Positions 10,184 to 20,848 of a stretch of DNA of 64,000 nt are shown piece by piece. Under the pieces are notes generated by a model. It made no database searches and was not told the DNA's origin. It saw only the letters and a program-made list of their open reading frames with translations. The stretch lies in assembly GCA_964019655.1 (NCBI GenBank), contig CAXHTR010000005.1:806001-870000 (forward strand), read 5' to 3'. The DNA is from Perkinsela sp. pyNocScin1. Lineage: Eukaryota > Euglenozoa > Kinetoplastea > Prokinetoplastida > Perkinselidae. Positions within the stretch are counted from its first letter, which is position 1. The number at the start of each line of letters is the position of its first letter. A program made the translations under genes and the position numbers.

Positions 10184-11038
10184 ATGTTATTCATCTCGTG
10201 CGCTTTCTGTGTGGATGCTTTTCTCGGGCTAGATAGTATCCTCCCACCAAGTTCACATCAGCTTGCTGAATTTCAGCAAAAGTTAGTTGAGCAAGCTTTT
10301 CTGTGCGATCAAAATATAAACAAAGGATGGTGGGGTCTAGCCCTTGGAGATAAAGCACAAATAAGTGACTGTTGCTCATGGCGCACTTTCCAATGCACTG
10401 AAGGCCTAGTAAAGCTACTACTTTTACCGCGACTGAAAAACCATGCCTTCCAAATGAATGCCGACATGCTTCCACCAACCTTGGAGTACGTGCATAGCAC
10501 TGCATGCACTATGAAGCGTTTCATACTGTCTAGACTCCCGCGAGACCTACGCTACATATATTTACGGAGTGCGTCTATCCGTGAAGATACGCCACCATAC
10601 AAATTCCCTACATTGCCAACGCGAGAATTTAATACAGCGCATCTCCCGGGAAGTCTCGAGGAGGCTTACTTTATATTTCACACGCCAGTGTTTCACACTG
10701 TTTCCATCCCGTTGCTCCCAGAATCTTTGCGCCTGCTTCACATAGAGAATCAGTCGCATATTCGACATGTCTTTCTAGACAGTAACTATATACCTAGTAA
10801 TCTTAAGGTTCTCCAGGTTCTTAACTTATCGAATAAAAAATCGGTAAGTTTCAAAAGCACCAAGGGCATTAAAATTGATGGGCGCATCAAAGTGGGGAAC
10901 CGAGGGCTACTTGAGCGCACAAACCCTGCGGAAATGCGATATTTTACGACGTATGAAGATCTGACGTCGAAGTTCTGGTGGACAGAAGAGGATTTTGCCA
11001 ATGAAAAAATGCTGAAAGAGCGTGTGATAGAGTGGTAA
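10184..11038 (+). CDS. LRR-S secreted leucine-rich repeat protein
   Basis: Predicted 284-residue LRR-S protein, among the longer ones. The start follows a T-rich tract (about 10145-10160). The leader is MLFISCAFCVDAFLG, the head AEFQQKLVEQAFL, and the cap CCSWRTFQC, where GV is replaced by TF. Then come LPPTLEYVHSTAC, LPRDLRYIYLRSA, LPGSLEEAYF and LPESLRLLHIEN. The tail is KIDGRIKV, with an extra C-terminal stretch of about 50 mostly charged residues not found in relatives. First gene of the plus block. Confidence 0.82.
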   Translation: MLFISCAFCVDAFLGLDSILPPSSHQLAEFQQKLVEQAFLCDQNINKGWWGLALGDKAQISDCCSWRTFQCTEGLVKLLLLPRLKNHAFQMNADMLPPTLEYVHSTACTMKRFILSRLPRDLRYIYLRSASIREDTPPYKFPTLPTREFNTAHLPGSLEEAYFIFHTPVFHTVSIPLLPESLRLLHIENQSHIRHVFLDSNYIPSNLKVLQVLNLSNKKSVSFKSTKGIKIDGRIKVGNRGLLERTNPAEMRYFTTYEDLTSKFWWTEEDFANEKMLKERVIEW

Positions 11039-11155
11039 TTGGAAAATCATTAATTTATTGATATAAGCGTACGATTATTGATACGATAGCGTACGATCGC
11101 TTCGGACCTCTGTTTAAGATGATATTTTGTCCTTATTCGTAAACAAGAAATTCTC

Positions 11156-11932
11156 ATGAAGCTTCTGGTTTCCAGTGTGGTTTGTCTTTTCTACTGCAGT
11201 GAGCCAATAGAAAACACTGTCGGGGACACATTTCAGGAGATATGCATGCAAAGGGCCATCATGATCGATGAAAATTTGAGGGCGTATAGTGGCCTTGATT
11301 TTTTTGACTACATATTTGACGAAAATGGGCAGTACGGTGACTGCTGTTCATGGCGTGGTGTCGACTGTACAAAAGGTATAGTTTCAACTCTCGTCATGAC
11401 GCATGGAAAGCGAGGTTGCTGGAACACAGATTTCGATTGGCTGCCACAAACGCTCGAGTACATCCATTTACACAGCGTGACTATCCTGCGTGAGTGGTCG
11501 ACTCGATCGATTCCTCGGCAAGCGAAGTATTTCTTACTCCGCGATGGATATTTTGCAAAGCAAACGCCGGAGCGAGCGCTAGAGCTGCGTTTTCTTCCGC
11601 AAAAGCTTGAAGAGCTCTTCATTCAATCTCGAGACGCTTTCTGCGGGACTGTCAACATCAACTCACTTCCGCAATCTTTAGTTTATTGTGCAATCAACTC
11701 ACAGCCAATCACACAGGTTGCTATCGATAACCACGGACTTCCCAAGGAGCTCGAGCGGATCGATATTAGCGCAACAGCTGTCGACGTGCGCGTTCTTGGC
11801 GATGAAGAGCCAGATCAAAGGATCAGGACTGGGCCATTTGAGCATGCTGAGTCCACCGTGTACACACGCTTCCACTGGCTCCTGTGTGACGACATTCGAG
11901 AAGAAATGCAGAGACTTCCTCTCAGAGAGTAG
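11156..11932 (+). CDS. LRR-S secreted leucine-rich repeat protein
   Basis: Predicted 258-residue LRR-S protein. Leader MKLLVSSVVCLFYCSEP, head FQEICMQRAIMIDEN, cap CCSWRGVDC. Class order is complete: WLPQTLEYIHLHS, IPRQAKYFLLRD, LPQKLEELFI, FCGTVNINSLPQSL and the tail EEPDQRIRTG. The FCGTVNINSLPQSL segment is a good example of the class signature. It lies 117 bp after the previous gene on the same strand. Confidence 0.85.
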   Translation: MKLLVSSVVCLFYCSEPIENTVGDTFQEICMQRAIMIDENLRAYSGLDFFDYIFDENGQYGDCCSWRGVDCTKGIVSTLVMTHGKRGCWNTDFDWLPQTLEYIHLHSVTILREWSTRSIPRQAKYFLLRDGYFAKQTPERALELRFLPQKLEELFIQSRDAFCGTVNINSLPQSLVYCAINSQPITQVAIDNHGLPKELERIDISATAVDVRVLGDEEPDQRIRTGPFEHAESTVYTRFHWLLCDDIREEMQRLPLRE

Positions 11933-12049
11933 CTACTGTCAATTCAACGTATACACTTGATAGATTTAGTGAGATCGTAGTTCCTTCGGTCACCTATTTT
12001 AGCAATCAGCTTGCGTGTCTTGCATTATTCGCTCTCTCCGAGTACTAAA

Positions 12050-12865
12050 ATGCCAAACTTTCTGCTTCTCACCAGTGCAGATATTTCATCGCTAGGTCGA
12101 ATACAAAAAGAAAGCCTTTCGACACAAACGCTGATGGAGCTTCTCGTGAGTGATTTACGCTCTGTGTCTGTGCTCAAAGACCCGAGTGGGGATTTTCTGC
12201 TGTACAAGCAATGGGGTGGAGTGCAAACTGATTGCAAAGGAAATGTAGCGACAATAAATCTTTCCCTTCTCAGATCGACACGCCAGACTAAAGATTGTAT
12301 AAAGTGTACAGGCAGGGCACACACAATAGATCTGAAGTGGATTCCCGAGGGCACGCGTGCTTTCCACGCATATCGAGAGATGCTTGAGGGGCCAATCGAG
12401 ACAGAAGTTCTCCCTGAAAGTCTCATCACCTTTTGTGTCCCACATAATCATTTTAAGAGCAAATTTTGTACTGCGAATTTACCGAAAGCGCTGCAATCTA
12501 TAAACGTAGACGACAATCGTCTGCATGGATCATTGGACCTGGTGAGTCTTCCGAAATCACTCATCACTTTCCTTGCGGCAAAAAACTTTTTTTCGGGGAG
12601 CATAGACCTCAGCGCGCTTCCCACCCACCTCAACAAGCTTGATGTCGCAAAAAATCAGCTGAGCGGCCGGCTTTCACTCCTGAACCCGAACGAGTGCTTG
12701 GAGAGTGCACACTTTGAAGGAAATGCCTTTTCGAGTGATTTTATGGAACTTCAATTGACAGATAAACTTCAAGATGTAGTCGTCGCCGTCGCTCTATACG
12801 ACAAGTGCCTTGATCGCTTCGGGAAGCCAGTCAAAGACGATCGGCTCTACGCACATTTGGAGTAG
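12050..12865 (+). CDS. LRR-L secreted leucine-rich repeat protein
   Basis: Predicted 271-residue LRR protein. The ATG at 12050 gives leader MPNFLLLTSAD; an upstream non-ATG extension to 12011 is ignored. LGRIQ and LSTQTLMELLVSDL follow. The cap reads YKQWGGVQTD: no cysteines. An insertion with CIKC precedes DLKWIPEG, then come six to seven repeats (LPKSLITFLAAKNFFSG). The tail is CLDRFGKPVKDD. Its nearest relative in the window is 56132-56890, which shares the IDLxWIPxx insertion. Confidence 0.84.
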   Translation: MPNFLLLTSADISSLGRIQKESLSTQTLMELLVSDLRSVSVLKDPSGDFLLYKQWGGVQTDCKGNVATINLSLLRSTRQTKDCIKCTGRAHTIDLKWIPEGTRAFHAYREMLEGPIETEVLPESLITFCVPHNHFKSKFCTANLPKALQSINVDDNRLHGSLDLVSLPKSLITFLAAKNFFSGSIDLSALPTHLNKLDVAKNQLSGRLSLLNPNECLESAHFEGNAFSSDFMELQLTDKLQDVVVAVALYDKCLDRFGKPVKDDRLYAHLE

Positions 12866-12978
12866 ATTACATGAATAATAGCAATATCGCAAGGTTTGAA
12901 ATTGTGAACACAACCATTGCCGACCTTTTCGAACAATCTGTTACTAGCGAATTCCATTTACTACATTTTCATTTCGCA

Positions 12979-13749
12979 ATGCCCGTCTCTTTTGCTATAT
13001 CTAGTATGCTTTTCCTGATTGGGACCTTTATTGCTACTGAAATCGCTGCTGTCGATTTACAAGCACAACAGGTAAGTATGGAGCTTGCGCTGTTTAATGA
13101 ATTAAACATGGGAATAGTCACTCCTGGCGAAGCTTTCTTTCGCTATCTGCTTCCGGGAGATACATCGCAACACGCGTGCTGCTCGTGGCGTGGTGTTGAG
13201 TGCATATCTGACGTCGTTACGACCCTCGTACTGGCACAAGAACGTGACCGTATTTGGTCGATTCGCATCTTATGGCTACCAAACACAGTCCGACACGCGC
13301 ATTTCGACATTGCTGGCATCATGGGCACTTTCGACCTGCGCCTTCTCCCACGTGACCTCCGCTACTTCAATATTTGCAGAGGAATTTTTTATGACAAACG
13401 GGCAGATAGCCTCCAATTGCGCGACCTACCGGCGAAGATTGAGGAATTTTATGTCAAAAATGTTCAAGGCGTTTTCTTCGGGAAAGTGCTTATTGATGGA
13501 CTACCACAGTCTCTCGAAATTCTTGCGATTGAGTCGTGGTCAATCAACTCCGTAACCATTGACTGTCAGCCATTCGATTCTTCGCTCAAGCGCATCGGCA
13601 TTTTCGGAACGATTCGAAAAGTTCGCCCGGTGGGCGGCAAGGAGGCTGATGGGCGATTCATTCACGGCTCTTCTCCATTTGGCATTCCACCTTCAAAATA
13701 CGTCGACGAATATGTGAGAATATGCACAGGCATTGTCGAACAGCTTTAA
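12979..13749 (+). CDS. LRR-S secreted leucine-rich repeat protein
   Basis: Predicted 256-residue LRR-S protein. I chose the ATG at 12979, just after a CT-rich tract; the ATG at 12871 in frame adds 36 non-leader residues and lies 6 bp from the previous stop. Leader MPVSFAISSMLFLIGTFIATE, head LQAQQVSMELALFNE, cap CCSWRGVEC, WLPNTVRHAHF, LPRDLRYFNIC, FFGKVLIDGLPQSLEI. The tail is EADGRFIHG. Confidence 0.84.
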   Translation: MPVSFAISSMLFLIGTFIATEIAAVDLQAQQVSMELALFNELNMGIVTPGEAFFRYLLPGDTSQHACCSWRGVECISDVVTTLVLAQERDRIWSIRILWLPNTVRHAHFDIAGIMGTFDLRLLPRDLRYFNICRGIFYDKRADSLQLRDLPAKIEEFYVKNVQGVFFGKVLIDGLPQSLEILAIESWSINSVTIDCQPFDSSLKRIGIFGTIRKVRPVGGKEADGRFIHGSSPFGIPPSKYVDEYVRICTGIVEQL

Positions 13750-13831
13750 TACGAACCCAGATGAAGTTATTGGAAAAGGGCCGGTGTATCTTTCTATTAT
13801 CACTTTATTCTGTTGTTTTCAATTTTGAGTC

Positions 13832-14704
13832 ATGCAAGCTTTCACGATCGCAATCACTGCTATGGATAGTGCCCTCGGGCGCTTCAACGCTGAGTCACTC
13901 AGCGATCAGCAACGGATGGAGCTTTTTGTACAAGACGCTGTGCCAGGCTTCATGGGGCCCGATTTCTACGATGCCGATGGGGCATTTTTACCCATTGAAG
14001 ACTGGCGATGCACTTATATCGATGGAGGCCAAGTTTCGCGGATTTCGCTGATAGGATACTCAGGCACGTTTGTGCTTTCGTACCTTCCCGCGATAATAAA
14101 AGAAGTGTGCATAGAAGGTGGATGTACAGGCACACTCGAGACAGAAACACTGCCGAAGGGTCTCATTAACCTGAGAATCAGAGAGACGTGCTTTGGCGGA
14201 GAAGTTGACTTTACACGCCTGCCACAAGCGCTGCAAAACCTCAATATTGAAGGGAATCTTTTTTTAGGCAGTGTGGACCTTCAAAATCTGCCAAAAAGCA
14301 TGGAGACATTCATAATTTCGCGCAACGATTTTGACGGGTCTCTGGCCCTTGATGCATTGCCTCCATCGCTCAAAAGATTCTGTGCCGATGAAAATAATTT
14401 TAGTGGGGCTGTTGTGCTCAATGCACTTCCCGTGACGCTTAGCGCTCTGCACCTCTCGAAAAACAAGCTCTGCGGAAAACTGAACCTTCTGCACCTGCCA
14501 CCGGGTATCAAAGAGCTGGATCTCTCGAGCAACCGTTTTGAGGGGCCTCTTGAGCTGGTGTATCCACTCGCGCAAATCATCACCATTGATGTTTCCTTCA
14601 ATAAGCTGAGTGGGGCTGCTATTGTCCATAGCAGCATGCAGGACCGCGTGCAATGTAGCGGAAACCTGAGAATGACGATGATTCTGAATGAGGAGGGGGA
14701 GTAA
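13832..14704 (+). CDS. LRR-L secreted leucine-rich repeat protein
   Basis: Predicted 290-residue LRR protein. Leader MQAFTIAITAMD, then ALGRFN and LSDQQRMELFVQDA. The cap IEDWRCTYID keeps only the tryptophan and has lost the paired cysteines. About eight repeats follow (LPKSMETFIISRNDFDG; LPPSLKRFCADENNFSG; LPPGIKELDLSSNRFEG). The tail ILNEEGE is a shortened form of VDENG. A T-rich tract with TTGAG lies directly upstream of the ATG. Confidence 0.87.
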   Translation: MQAFTIAITAMDSALGRFNAESLSDQQRMELFVQDAVPGFMGPDFYDADGAFLPIEDWRCTYIDGGQVSRISLIGYSGTFVLSYLPAIIKEVCIEGGCTGTLETETLPKGLINLRIRETCFGGEVDFTRLPQALQNLNIEGNLFLGSVDLQNLPKSMETFIISRNDFDGSLALDALPPSLKRFCADENNFSGAVVLNALPVTLSALHLSKNKLCGKLNLLHLPPGIKELDLSSNRFEGPLELVYPLAQIITIDVSFNKLSGAAIVHSSMQDRVQCSGNLRMTMILNEEGE

Positions 14705-14952
14705 ATCGAGATGGTGAAATTCTAACAAACATATGAGATAAAAGGGTTTTTAGATGATAAAGGGTTTTTTAGATAGCAGTCCAGATCTATGCGCTTTTGA
14801 GATATTTTTCTTTGTCAACTACACATGCGCACAAGGCGCTGAGGCGAACGGATTTGAAATGCATCTTGCATTTCATGCGTGCACTTCGACCCAATGCTGT
14901 ACTTCCAACGAGTCCAATTCTTTTTGCATTCTTCGATTGAAACGTTTTTCAT

Positions 14953-16127
14953 ATGTTTGCGTCTCACACGGCAGTGCGACCAGCGGCTCAGCTGACTCGA
15001 TCCAGCATCCATGTCACAGCAGGCCAGAATGGAGATATTCATAGATTCAGTCGAAGATAAGGCCGAGTTTGTGGATGCGAACGGAAACTTTCTTGATATT
15101 CACGAATGGCCAGGCGTCCGAATGAACGAAGCCGATGAAATTGAAGACATCAAATTTCGAATTCCAGAGCATGCCCCAAATTTCCTCGAAGGAGTGCTCA
15201 ATTTCTTGTTTCTCCCCGACAGCGTGACAGCGCTCGATCTCAGTAACAACCGGCTTTCAGGGTCATTGGCACTGTGCGATCTTCCGCCCGCATTTGCGGA
15301 TTTTAATGCCACAGGCAATAATTTTGAAGGAAAATTGACCATGCGCATATGCCCCACACGCTGACCGACTTTATCATCACGAGCAATAAATTTCACGGAA
15401 CCTTCAACTTTACAGCGCTGCCGCGTGCGCTTGCGGTTCTGTGCATTTCTCGAAACAATTTTCACGGGTCTGCTGACCTCACGCGCCTACCGGCAGAAAT
15501 CATACAAGTCCTTGCGAGTTCGAACAATTTTTATTATTGTTCGCGAGTGACAATAATTTCTCCGGGGAATTCGGTACTGTGGCGCTCCCAAAGCGGATGA
15601 AATATTTTCAGGTGAACAGCGACGGCCGATCCAAGCGCACGCCTTTCGACATCTCTCTCATCGCACCGACCATGCGAGATTTGAGCATATACAACTACGG
15701 GTTCAGTGGGGTGTTCGCCTTCGCGCGAATGCCACCGCTCATGGAGAGGCTGTGCATCAACAAGAACAATTTTACGGGGACAGTGTGCACCGCAAGTCTT
15801 CCTGGAACTCTCGTGTGGTTTTCCATAGCGATGAATCAGTTTAGCGGCGGATTCGATTTTCGCGCGCTTCCGCCGCTCCTCGATCACCTCTATATCACTG
15901 GAAATAATTTTTCGGGGCAAGTTGACCTGACGTCGCTGCCCGACACACTCGAAGAGATCCAAGCCGCAGGCAACGCATTTGATGGGGTTGTTGACTTTGC
16001 ACGTGCTGCGTTCGTTCGCACACTCAACTTTTCGAATAATTTCATCACTGACGCGCGAAATATCGCCGATGACGCATCGACGGTCATTGATTTATCAGGG
16101 AATCCAGCGATGAAACATAGAGAGTAA
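14953..16127 (+). pseudogene. broken LRR-L gene
   Basis: LRR-L relic whose frame is broken at least three times. The leader region is out of frame with the rest. An in-frame TGA (14993-14995) sits where the relative at 38458-39168 has the arginine of LGRLD. A frameshift falls near 15348, between FEGKLTMRI and MPHTLTDF. A second one near 15530 falls inside an ASSNNF/ASDNNF duplicated stretch, as if two repeats had recombined. The rest (15537-16127) is a clean run of repeats. The head MSQQARMEIFIDSVEDK and cap IHEWPGVRMNEADEI match 38458-39168 closely. Confidence 0.85.
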
Positions 16128-16708
16128 ATTTTTGCGTTGCGATATCCAAGCATTGTAGTATTCTCTGCAACACGTCTATTTTTTGCGTTCGTCTTCTATA
16201 CATCTTTACTTAGAAATGTACGTTCTTGCAAGAGTCCTTCTGCGCACTGCTGGTGTCGCTCATGTGGGCAGAAGATCAAAATAGCATACCCAAACTATCC
16301 AAAAATACCAAAAGATATGAAGATTTTTCAATATTGAGCGGTATGAAGTACAGCAGCGAAGCGAGCAGAGCATGATAGACCTGGACGAAGTGCATCTGAT
16401 TGATACAGGTTCTATACCTGAGCTTTTTTTTGCAGAGCATGGCTGATATTCACGTTGTCATGCTCGAGTGAAAAAGAAGAGGATTTATACCACTAATGTG
16501 CATGTGATGGTGCAGATAGGATATTTGAAGGTTTAGTGCTGACAGCGCATTGCAGCGATTTCAGTTGAGACAGTACACGCTGATCTCAGAAAAGAATATA
16601 GTGGGAATCTTTTGATTCGATGAAATGGGTATAAAAATTTCGTGATGTTTTTCACCAAAAGAAAAGAATTCGTATCAGATCCCATCGCTCAAACTTTTAC
16701 GCGTTAAA
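16128..16708. other. intergenic, nothing recognised
   Basis: AT-rich spacer between the broken LRR-L gene and the next plus-strand LRR-S gene. No LRR relic, RNA gene or terminal inverted repeat seen. Confidence 0.45.
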
Positions 16709-17464
16709 ATGCTCCGACTTCTTGTGCCTGCGTTCATACTTTCCGCTTCTGACACCGACAACCATAATATCCGATCCTGCGATCTCCAGCGACAAGTGAT
16801 GCGAAAGTTTGTCGCTCCGAGCCCACACAGTGGGGTGAATGAAAACACTGATTTCTGCCTGATGAACGGCATCACGTGCATAGATGGGGTAATCAAAGAT
16901 ATAGTCTGTGGAATAGCTGTCTCTCCCGACAGCGGGACTATTGATATGGCGTGGATCCCGAGCACTGTCGAGCGCATTCACTTCCAAAACGTTCGCGTCG
17001 CAGAAGGATGGTCTGCGCCGCTGCTGCCACGAGAACTCAAATACTTTTTTCTGCACCGCTGTCATGAGGCAAATGCATTTATGCGAATGGAAGCAAAGCT
17101 TTCGCTTCTCCCAGTACAGCTGCAGGAATTCTTCTGCCTACAGTCAGCGCTGCATGGGCCGATACAACTCAGCGCACTCCCACGAGATCTTCGATTCTTC
17201 GCAATACACAGAGTTTTTGGAGATCGAATTCTCGTTGACGTGGATACGCTCCCACTTGGCCTGCGGTACGTGCACAATTACGCAGTCAATGACAAAAGTG
17301 ATTTCTTCTTTTCGGACAAGGGAAGTCGATCCCACAGCCGGGTCATTGGCGACACACACTTTTTCTGTACGCCGATCGACTTTGCGAGTCTGGAAATCCG
17401 AAGCGTGGACTACCGAGCCCTCTCACGGGAGAGCGAGGAGCAACGAGCGCTGATGCTTTTCTGA
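16709..17464 (+). CDS. LRR-S secreted leucine-rich repeat protein, divergent
   Basis: Predicted 251-residue LRR-S protein. Leader MLRLLVPAFILSASD, head CDLQRQVMRKFV. The cap is FCLMNGITC, where the usual tryptophan is methionine. Then WIPSTVERIHFQN, LPRELKYFFLHRC, LPVQLQEFFCL and LHGPIQLSALPRDLRFF. In place of DxRV it has HSRVIGD and a charged end. Last gene of the plus block; the facing gene ends at 17868. Confidence 0.8.
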   Translation: MLRLLVPAFILSASDTDNHNIRSCDLQRQVMRKFVAPSPHSGVNENTDFCLMNGITCIDGVIKDIVCGIAVSPDSGTIDMAWIPSTVERIHFQNVRVAEGWSAPLLPRELKYFFLHRCHEANAFMRMEAKLSLLPVQLQEFFCLQSALHGPIQLSALPRDLRFFAIHRVFGDRILVDVDTLPLGLRYVHNYAVNDKSDFFFSDKGSRSHSRVIGDTHFFCTPIDFASLEIRSVDYRALSRESEEQRALMLF

Positions 17465-17867
17465 TGATATGAAGATAGAGGCACACAACTTCGTGTCTTT
17501 TTGAGTACTTTTTTTTTCAGAATTGGGCGTGATATGAAAAGCATAGATATAGTATATTTAATATGAGCTTAGACAAGATGGTGATTTCTCATATCAAAAG
17601 AGTTTCGACCAATTTGTTTTTCAAAAGAATTCTATATGCCAGGAGATGCCGAAATTGCATTTCGAGAGGGCTTGGTGAATCGAAGTTTCTCATTCTCGCG
17701 TGAACTGGGAATTTTCGTGAGAGACACACATTTTATGATGCAAAAGGAAATCAATACTGTAGCACATGCTGTATCTGCTCGTTGTTTGAAGTGATACTAA
17801 ACTTTGATCTAAAAAATATCTTAATTATCACTTATGTATAAATATTGCACGGAGCTCATTCGAACTA
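17465..17867. other. convergent spacer
   Basis: AT-rich region between convergent blocks. It carries poly-T runs (about 17510-17520) that could serve as 3-prime ends, but no hairpin terminator or gene was recognised. Confidence 0.4.
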
Positions 17868-18995
17868 TCATCGTTTCTTCGAATCAGTGCACTTTTGAAG
17901 CATTTTATAGCAAAATTGATGCACCCTATCATCCTGGTCAACGATCATCTCAATCTGCGTTTCAGACAGATTGAAGTAGGGCCACTTGCTATGGACCACT
18001 GCAGTCCCGCTGAAATTATTCCGGCTCAGTTGGACGACAGCGAGGCGCGGTGGGAGGTGAAGTATTCGAACTTTTCCTGTCAGCGCGTTTCCGTTCAGCG
18101 AGAGCTGCGTGAGCTCGTGTGGAAGATTCTCGAGCGATATTCCCCCGCTGAAGTTGTTTTCTGCCGCATTGAGTATTTTCAAGCTTGGCGGAAGTGTATC
18201 GAGCGCGATACTGCCCGAAAAAGCGTTCGACTTCAAAATGCACTGCTCGAGGGACTGCGGGAGCTTTTCCGTATTCAGTTTCCCAGTAAGCGAATTCGTA
18301 AAAAGATTTAACTCGACGAGGCTTCGAGGCAGACCATCGAGCGATACACTACACCGAAAAGCATTTTCATGAAGCAACAGTCTTTGAAGGTCGGATGGAA
18401 GCGCTGTCAGCAAAATTTTTCCTGAAAAATTTTTTCCTGAGAGATGCAAGGATTGCAAACCCTTTGGAAGTGAATCGAGAGAAATACTGCCACTCATGCG
18501 CGTTCGAGATATCTTGAGAGTCAGCAAGCGCTGTGGCAGATCACGAAGATCGCAACTTCCAGTGAAGGGTGAGTCGAAAATCTCAAAATGCTTAAGCGAA
18601 GGAGGGGCGGCAGACATATCGATGGTCCCACTGAGCTTTGTGTTGGTCAAAACCAATGTTTCCAGCACATTTGGCAACTGTTTGGCTTCAAGCGTTCCCT
18701 CGAACGAGCAGTTCATCAGCGATAGACAGTTGACACTCGCTGGAAGGTAAGAAAGCGCGATCGTTCCCCGACGCAGCTTCGAGAACCGTACCGAAAGGAT
18801 GTTGTCGTCGGAATCACACTCCACGCCCTTCCAGAGGCATGGGTCGAGAAAGTCGCCGTTCTCATCGGTAAACTCTTTCTTCGATCGAGCGGGAAGGTCA
18901 CCGATGAGGAGTTCCATGCGGTCCTGGTCGGTGAGCATGTCGACGTTGAAGCGACCGGCTGGATCAGCGGTGATGAAGAGAAAGCCAAGGCACAT
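17868..18995 (-). CDS. LRR-L secreted leucine-rich repeat protein
   Basis: Predicted 375-residue LRR protein with about twelve 23-residue repeats. Leader MCLGFLFITAD, then AGRFN and LTDQDRMELLIGDL. The cap CLWKGVEC has both cysteines. Repeats are regular (LPKGLQSLHLSGKNFSG; LPQSLEQCILKSNAFSG; LPPSLKILNAAENNFSG). The tail begins MIVDQDDR and extends about 18 residues with two cysteines and a KKR end, longer than in relatives. No membrane segment. Confidence 0.88.
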   Translation of the reverse strand: MCLGFLFITADPAGRFNVDMLTDQDRMELLIGDLPARSKKEFTDENGDFLDPCLWKGVECDSDDNILSVRFSKLRRGTIALSYLPASVNCLSLMNCSFEGTLEAKQLPNVLETLVLTNTKLSGTIDMSAAPPSLKHFEIFDSPFTGSCDLRDLPQRLLTLKISRTRMSGSISLDSLPKGLQSLHLSGKNFSGKILLTALPSDLQRLLLHENAFRCSVSLDGLPRSLVELNLFTNSLTGKLNTEKLPQSLEQCILKSNAFSGSIALDTLPPSLKILNAAENNFSGGISLENLPHELTQLSLNGNALTGKVRILHLPPRLAVVQLSRNNFSGTAVVHSKWPYFNLSETQIEMIVDQDDRVHQFCYKMLQKCTDSKKR

Positions 18996-19253
18996 TTTTT
19001 ATTGAAGTGAAGAGAAAGATTGGAAGTATGTAGAAATGAATGGGCTCATGTAGTCGATTGGAGCGTATTGCAAAGCCTGTTAAAAGAGCTTGTAGTACAC
19101 AGTTGACGTTTTGCACTCTAAGTCGTAATGGAACGAACTTTGAAACACAAAACATACTCTGAAATCATCAGTTCCCGATTCTCTGCCTGAAGGTGATCTT
19201 TTACTTCATCAATTTTTGAAGTAATTCTATTTTCGAAAGACCGTGTGCGATTC

Positions 19254-19723
19254 TCAGTATAATATGCGGCTTTCCACAGGGCCATTACCCAGCAATAAAA
19301 CTTTGAAAGGCACACGCATTTTCGTTAAGAACACCATTTCAAGATGTGCTGGAAGAGTTGCATTCTCGAGGACCGCCTTTCGAATGTTATTCTTTCAGAG
19401 ACTGAGTCTTCGCATTGTATCTGGTAGCTTCGTGAGGCAAACTGTTCCTGTGATCGCATTCCATGCGCAGTCCAGTATGACAAGCATGTGCGGGAGCGTT
19501 CGAAGCTCGATCCGGTCAGTGATGTTGCACATCGCCATACTGCAAATCCGCAAGTCTCAAGGTAGCCACCCTGTATCTACACACCAGCTCAGCTGATGCG
19601 CAATGACGAAAGCGTTGGAGGGAGCCAGCATATGTCATCGATGAGTTTCAAATTGGTAGTCTTAGGCAAGTCGATCTCAGTGATTTGTGCGTCTTTGCTA
19701 CACAGGACACCATGCCACTGGCA
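19254..19723 (-). pseudogene. decayed LRR-S gene
   Basis: Antisense to a meaningless open frame, the minus strand reads as a short-class relic. It has the cap CQWHGVLC (19723), then CWLPPTLSSLRIS, LP*DLRIC, IELRTLPHMLVILD, ITGTVCLTKLPDTMRRLSL, LENATLPAHLE and an end LGNGPVESRI followed by TGA at 19254-19256. In-frame stops follow LRIS and AGV and fall within LP*DL and after RLSL; a frameshift lies before the LP*DL stretch. The 5-prime leader end is not recognisable beyond about 19800. Confidence 0.85.
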
Positions 19724-20061
19724 CGGTTAGTGGTGTGCTCTATGCTGATGGTGAGGTTCGCACGTGATAGCCATGCAGTCTGGTTGCTGTAGGTGTGTAT
19801 GCCGACGAGGCGCTACATACACTGGAGCTGATAATCTGCGTGATTTTTATCGCTTCCAAAATTATCGACCGCAATTAGAACGTTGCGCACAACTGCATGC
19901 AGGTTACACATGAGTCAAATGATCTGAAATTGTCAAATTGCGTAAAATAATCTTGGATTTGATTCCCAATCTCTTTTACGCATAAAATTTCCAAAAAGCT
20001 CTCAATCTTATTATAAAACCGAATACATCGTCTACGGTGTGCATCACGCTACCTTGCACTC
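19724..20061. other. intergenic / possible decayed 5-prime end
   Basis: Probably includes the unrecognisable leader and head of the relic at 19254-19723. No other gene, RNA or repeat is visible. Confidence 0.35.
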
Positions 20062-20700
20062 TCAAACGCTACCTTGCATACGCGCAGGGCCCTCGCGCTG
20101 TCCAATGACCTTTTCGAAGGAATTCTTGTCATAGCCCACCTTCGTACCCTGTGGGAGGGCATCGAGATCAAGAACTCCATTCAGGCGGTTACTCGTGATG
20201 TTCAAAAGCGTGAGGACTTTCGGCATGTTTGAGAGGTCAACACTGCCACTAAAACGATTCGTGTGTATGTTGATGACCTGCAGTGTTTGCGGAAGATTTG
20301 AGAAGTCTGCACTTCCCGAGAATTGATTCCAGTGCAGCTGAACTTTCTGGAGCTCTTCTGGTAGGGCGCCCCAGTCTATGTGCCCCCGCATGCGATTGCT
20401 CGCGACGCTTATGCTTTTCACCGTTCGGGGAACGTAGCGCATCTCAAAGGTTCCCACCATTCCACTGAAACCCCACTCGATCTCATAGAGCATGCCATTG
20501 GAGTCGAAACGATTGATGCCCCAGTCATGAATGTCTTCAAAGTCTCCGTCGACGCTTTTCACTAATCGCCGAGTCGCCGGCGACATCTTTCGGCTTCCCA
20601 TGAGAAGTTCGAGGAGCGTTTGATCGTCGAGATGTGCTATGCTCACCCGACCGAGGCTGTCCTGTGGGTAATCGGCGAAGAGAAAGTGGAGCACTTGCAT
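20062..20700 (-). CDS. LRR-L protein, short form
   Basis: Predicted 212-residue LRR-L protein with only about five repeats. Leader MQVLHFLFAD, then SLGRVS and LDDQTLLELLMGSRKMS. The cap is IHDWGINRFD without cysteines. Then YVPRTVKSISVASNRMRG, LPEELQKVQLHWNQFSG, LPQTLQVINIHTNRFSG. The tail is IGQREGPARM instead of VDENG. Head (SRKMS), W-x-x-LPxxL-x-K repeat and the xGxRE tail all match 55046-55666, so these two form a distinct subfamily. Confidence 0.84.
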   Translation of the reverse strand: MQVLHFLFADYPQDSLGRVSIAHLDDQTLLELLMGSRKMSPATRRLVKSVDGDFEDIHDWGINRFDSNGMLYEIEWGFSGMVGTFEMRYVPRTVKSISVASNRMRGHIDWGALPEELQKVQLHWNQFSGSADFSNLPQTLQVINIHTNRFSGSVDLSNMPKVLTLLNITSNRLNGVLDLDALPQGTKVGYDKNSFEKVIGQREGPARMQGSV

Positions 20701-20848
20701 TATTGATGGAAAATCTTCGAAAAAATGAGTCGATAGATAATATGATGACCTCGTTACTTCACCTTACTCTTATCTCTTATTCTCTTATCTCTGTGTCTTT
20801 AATTATGAATTGCATGTGTATCGAACTTTTCAATCATATCTGATGCTT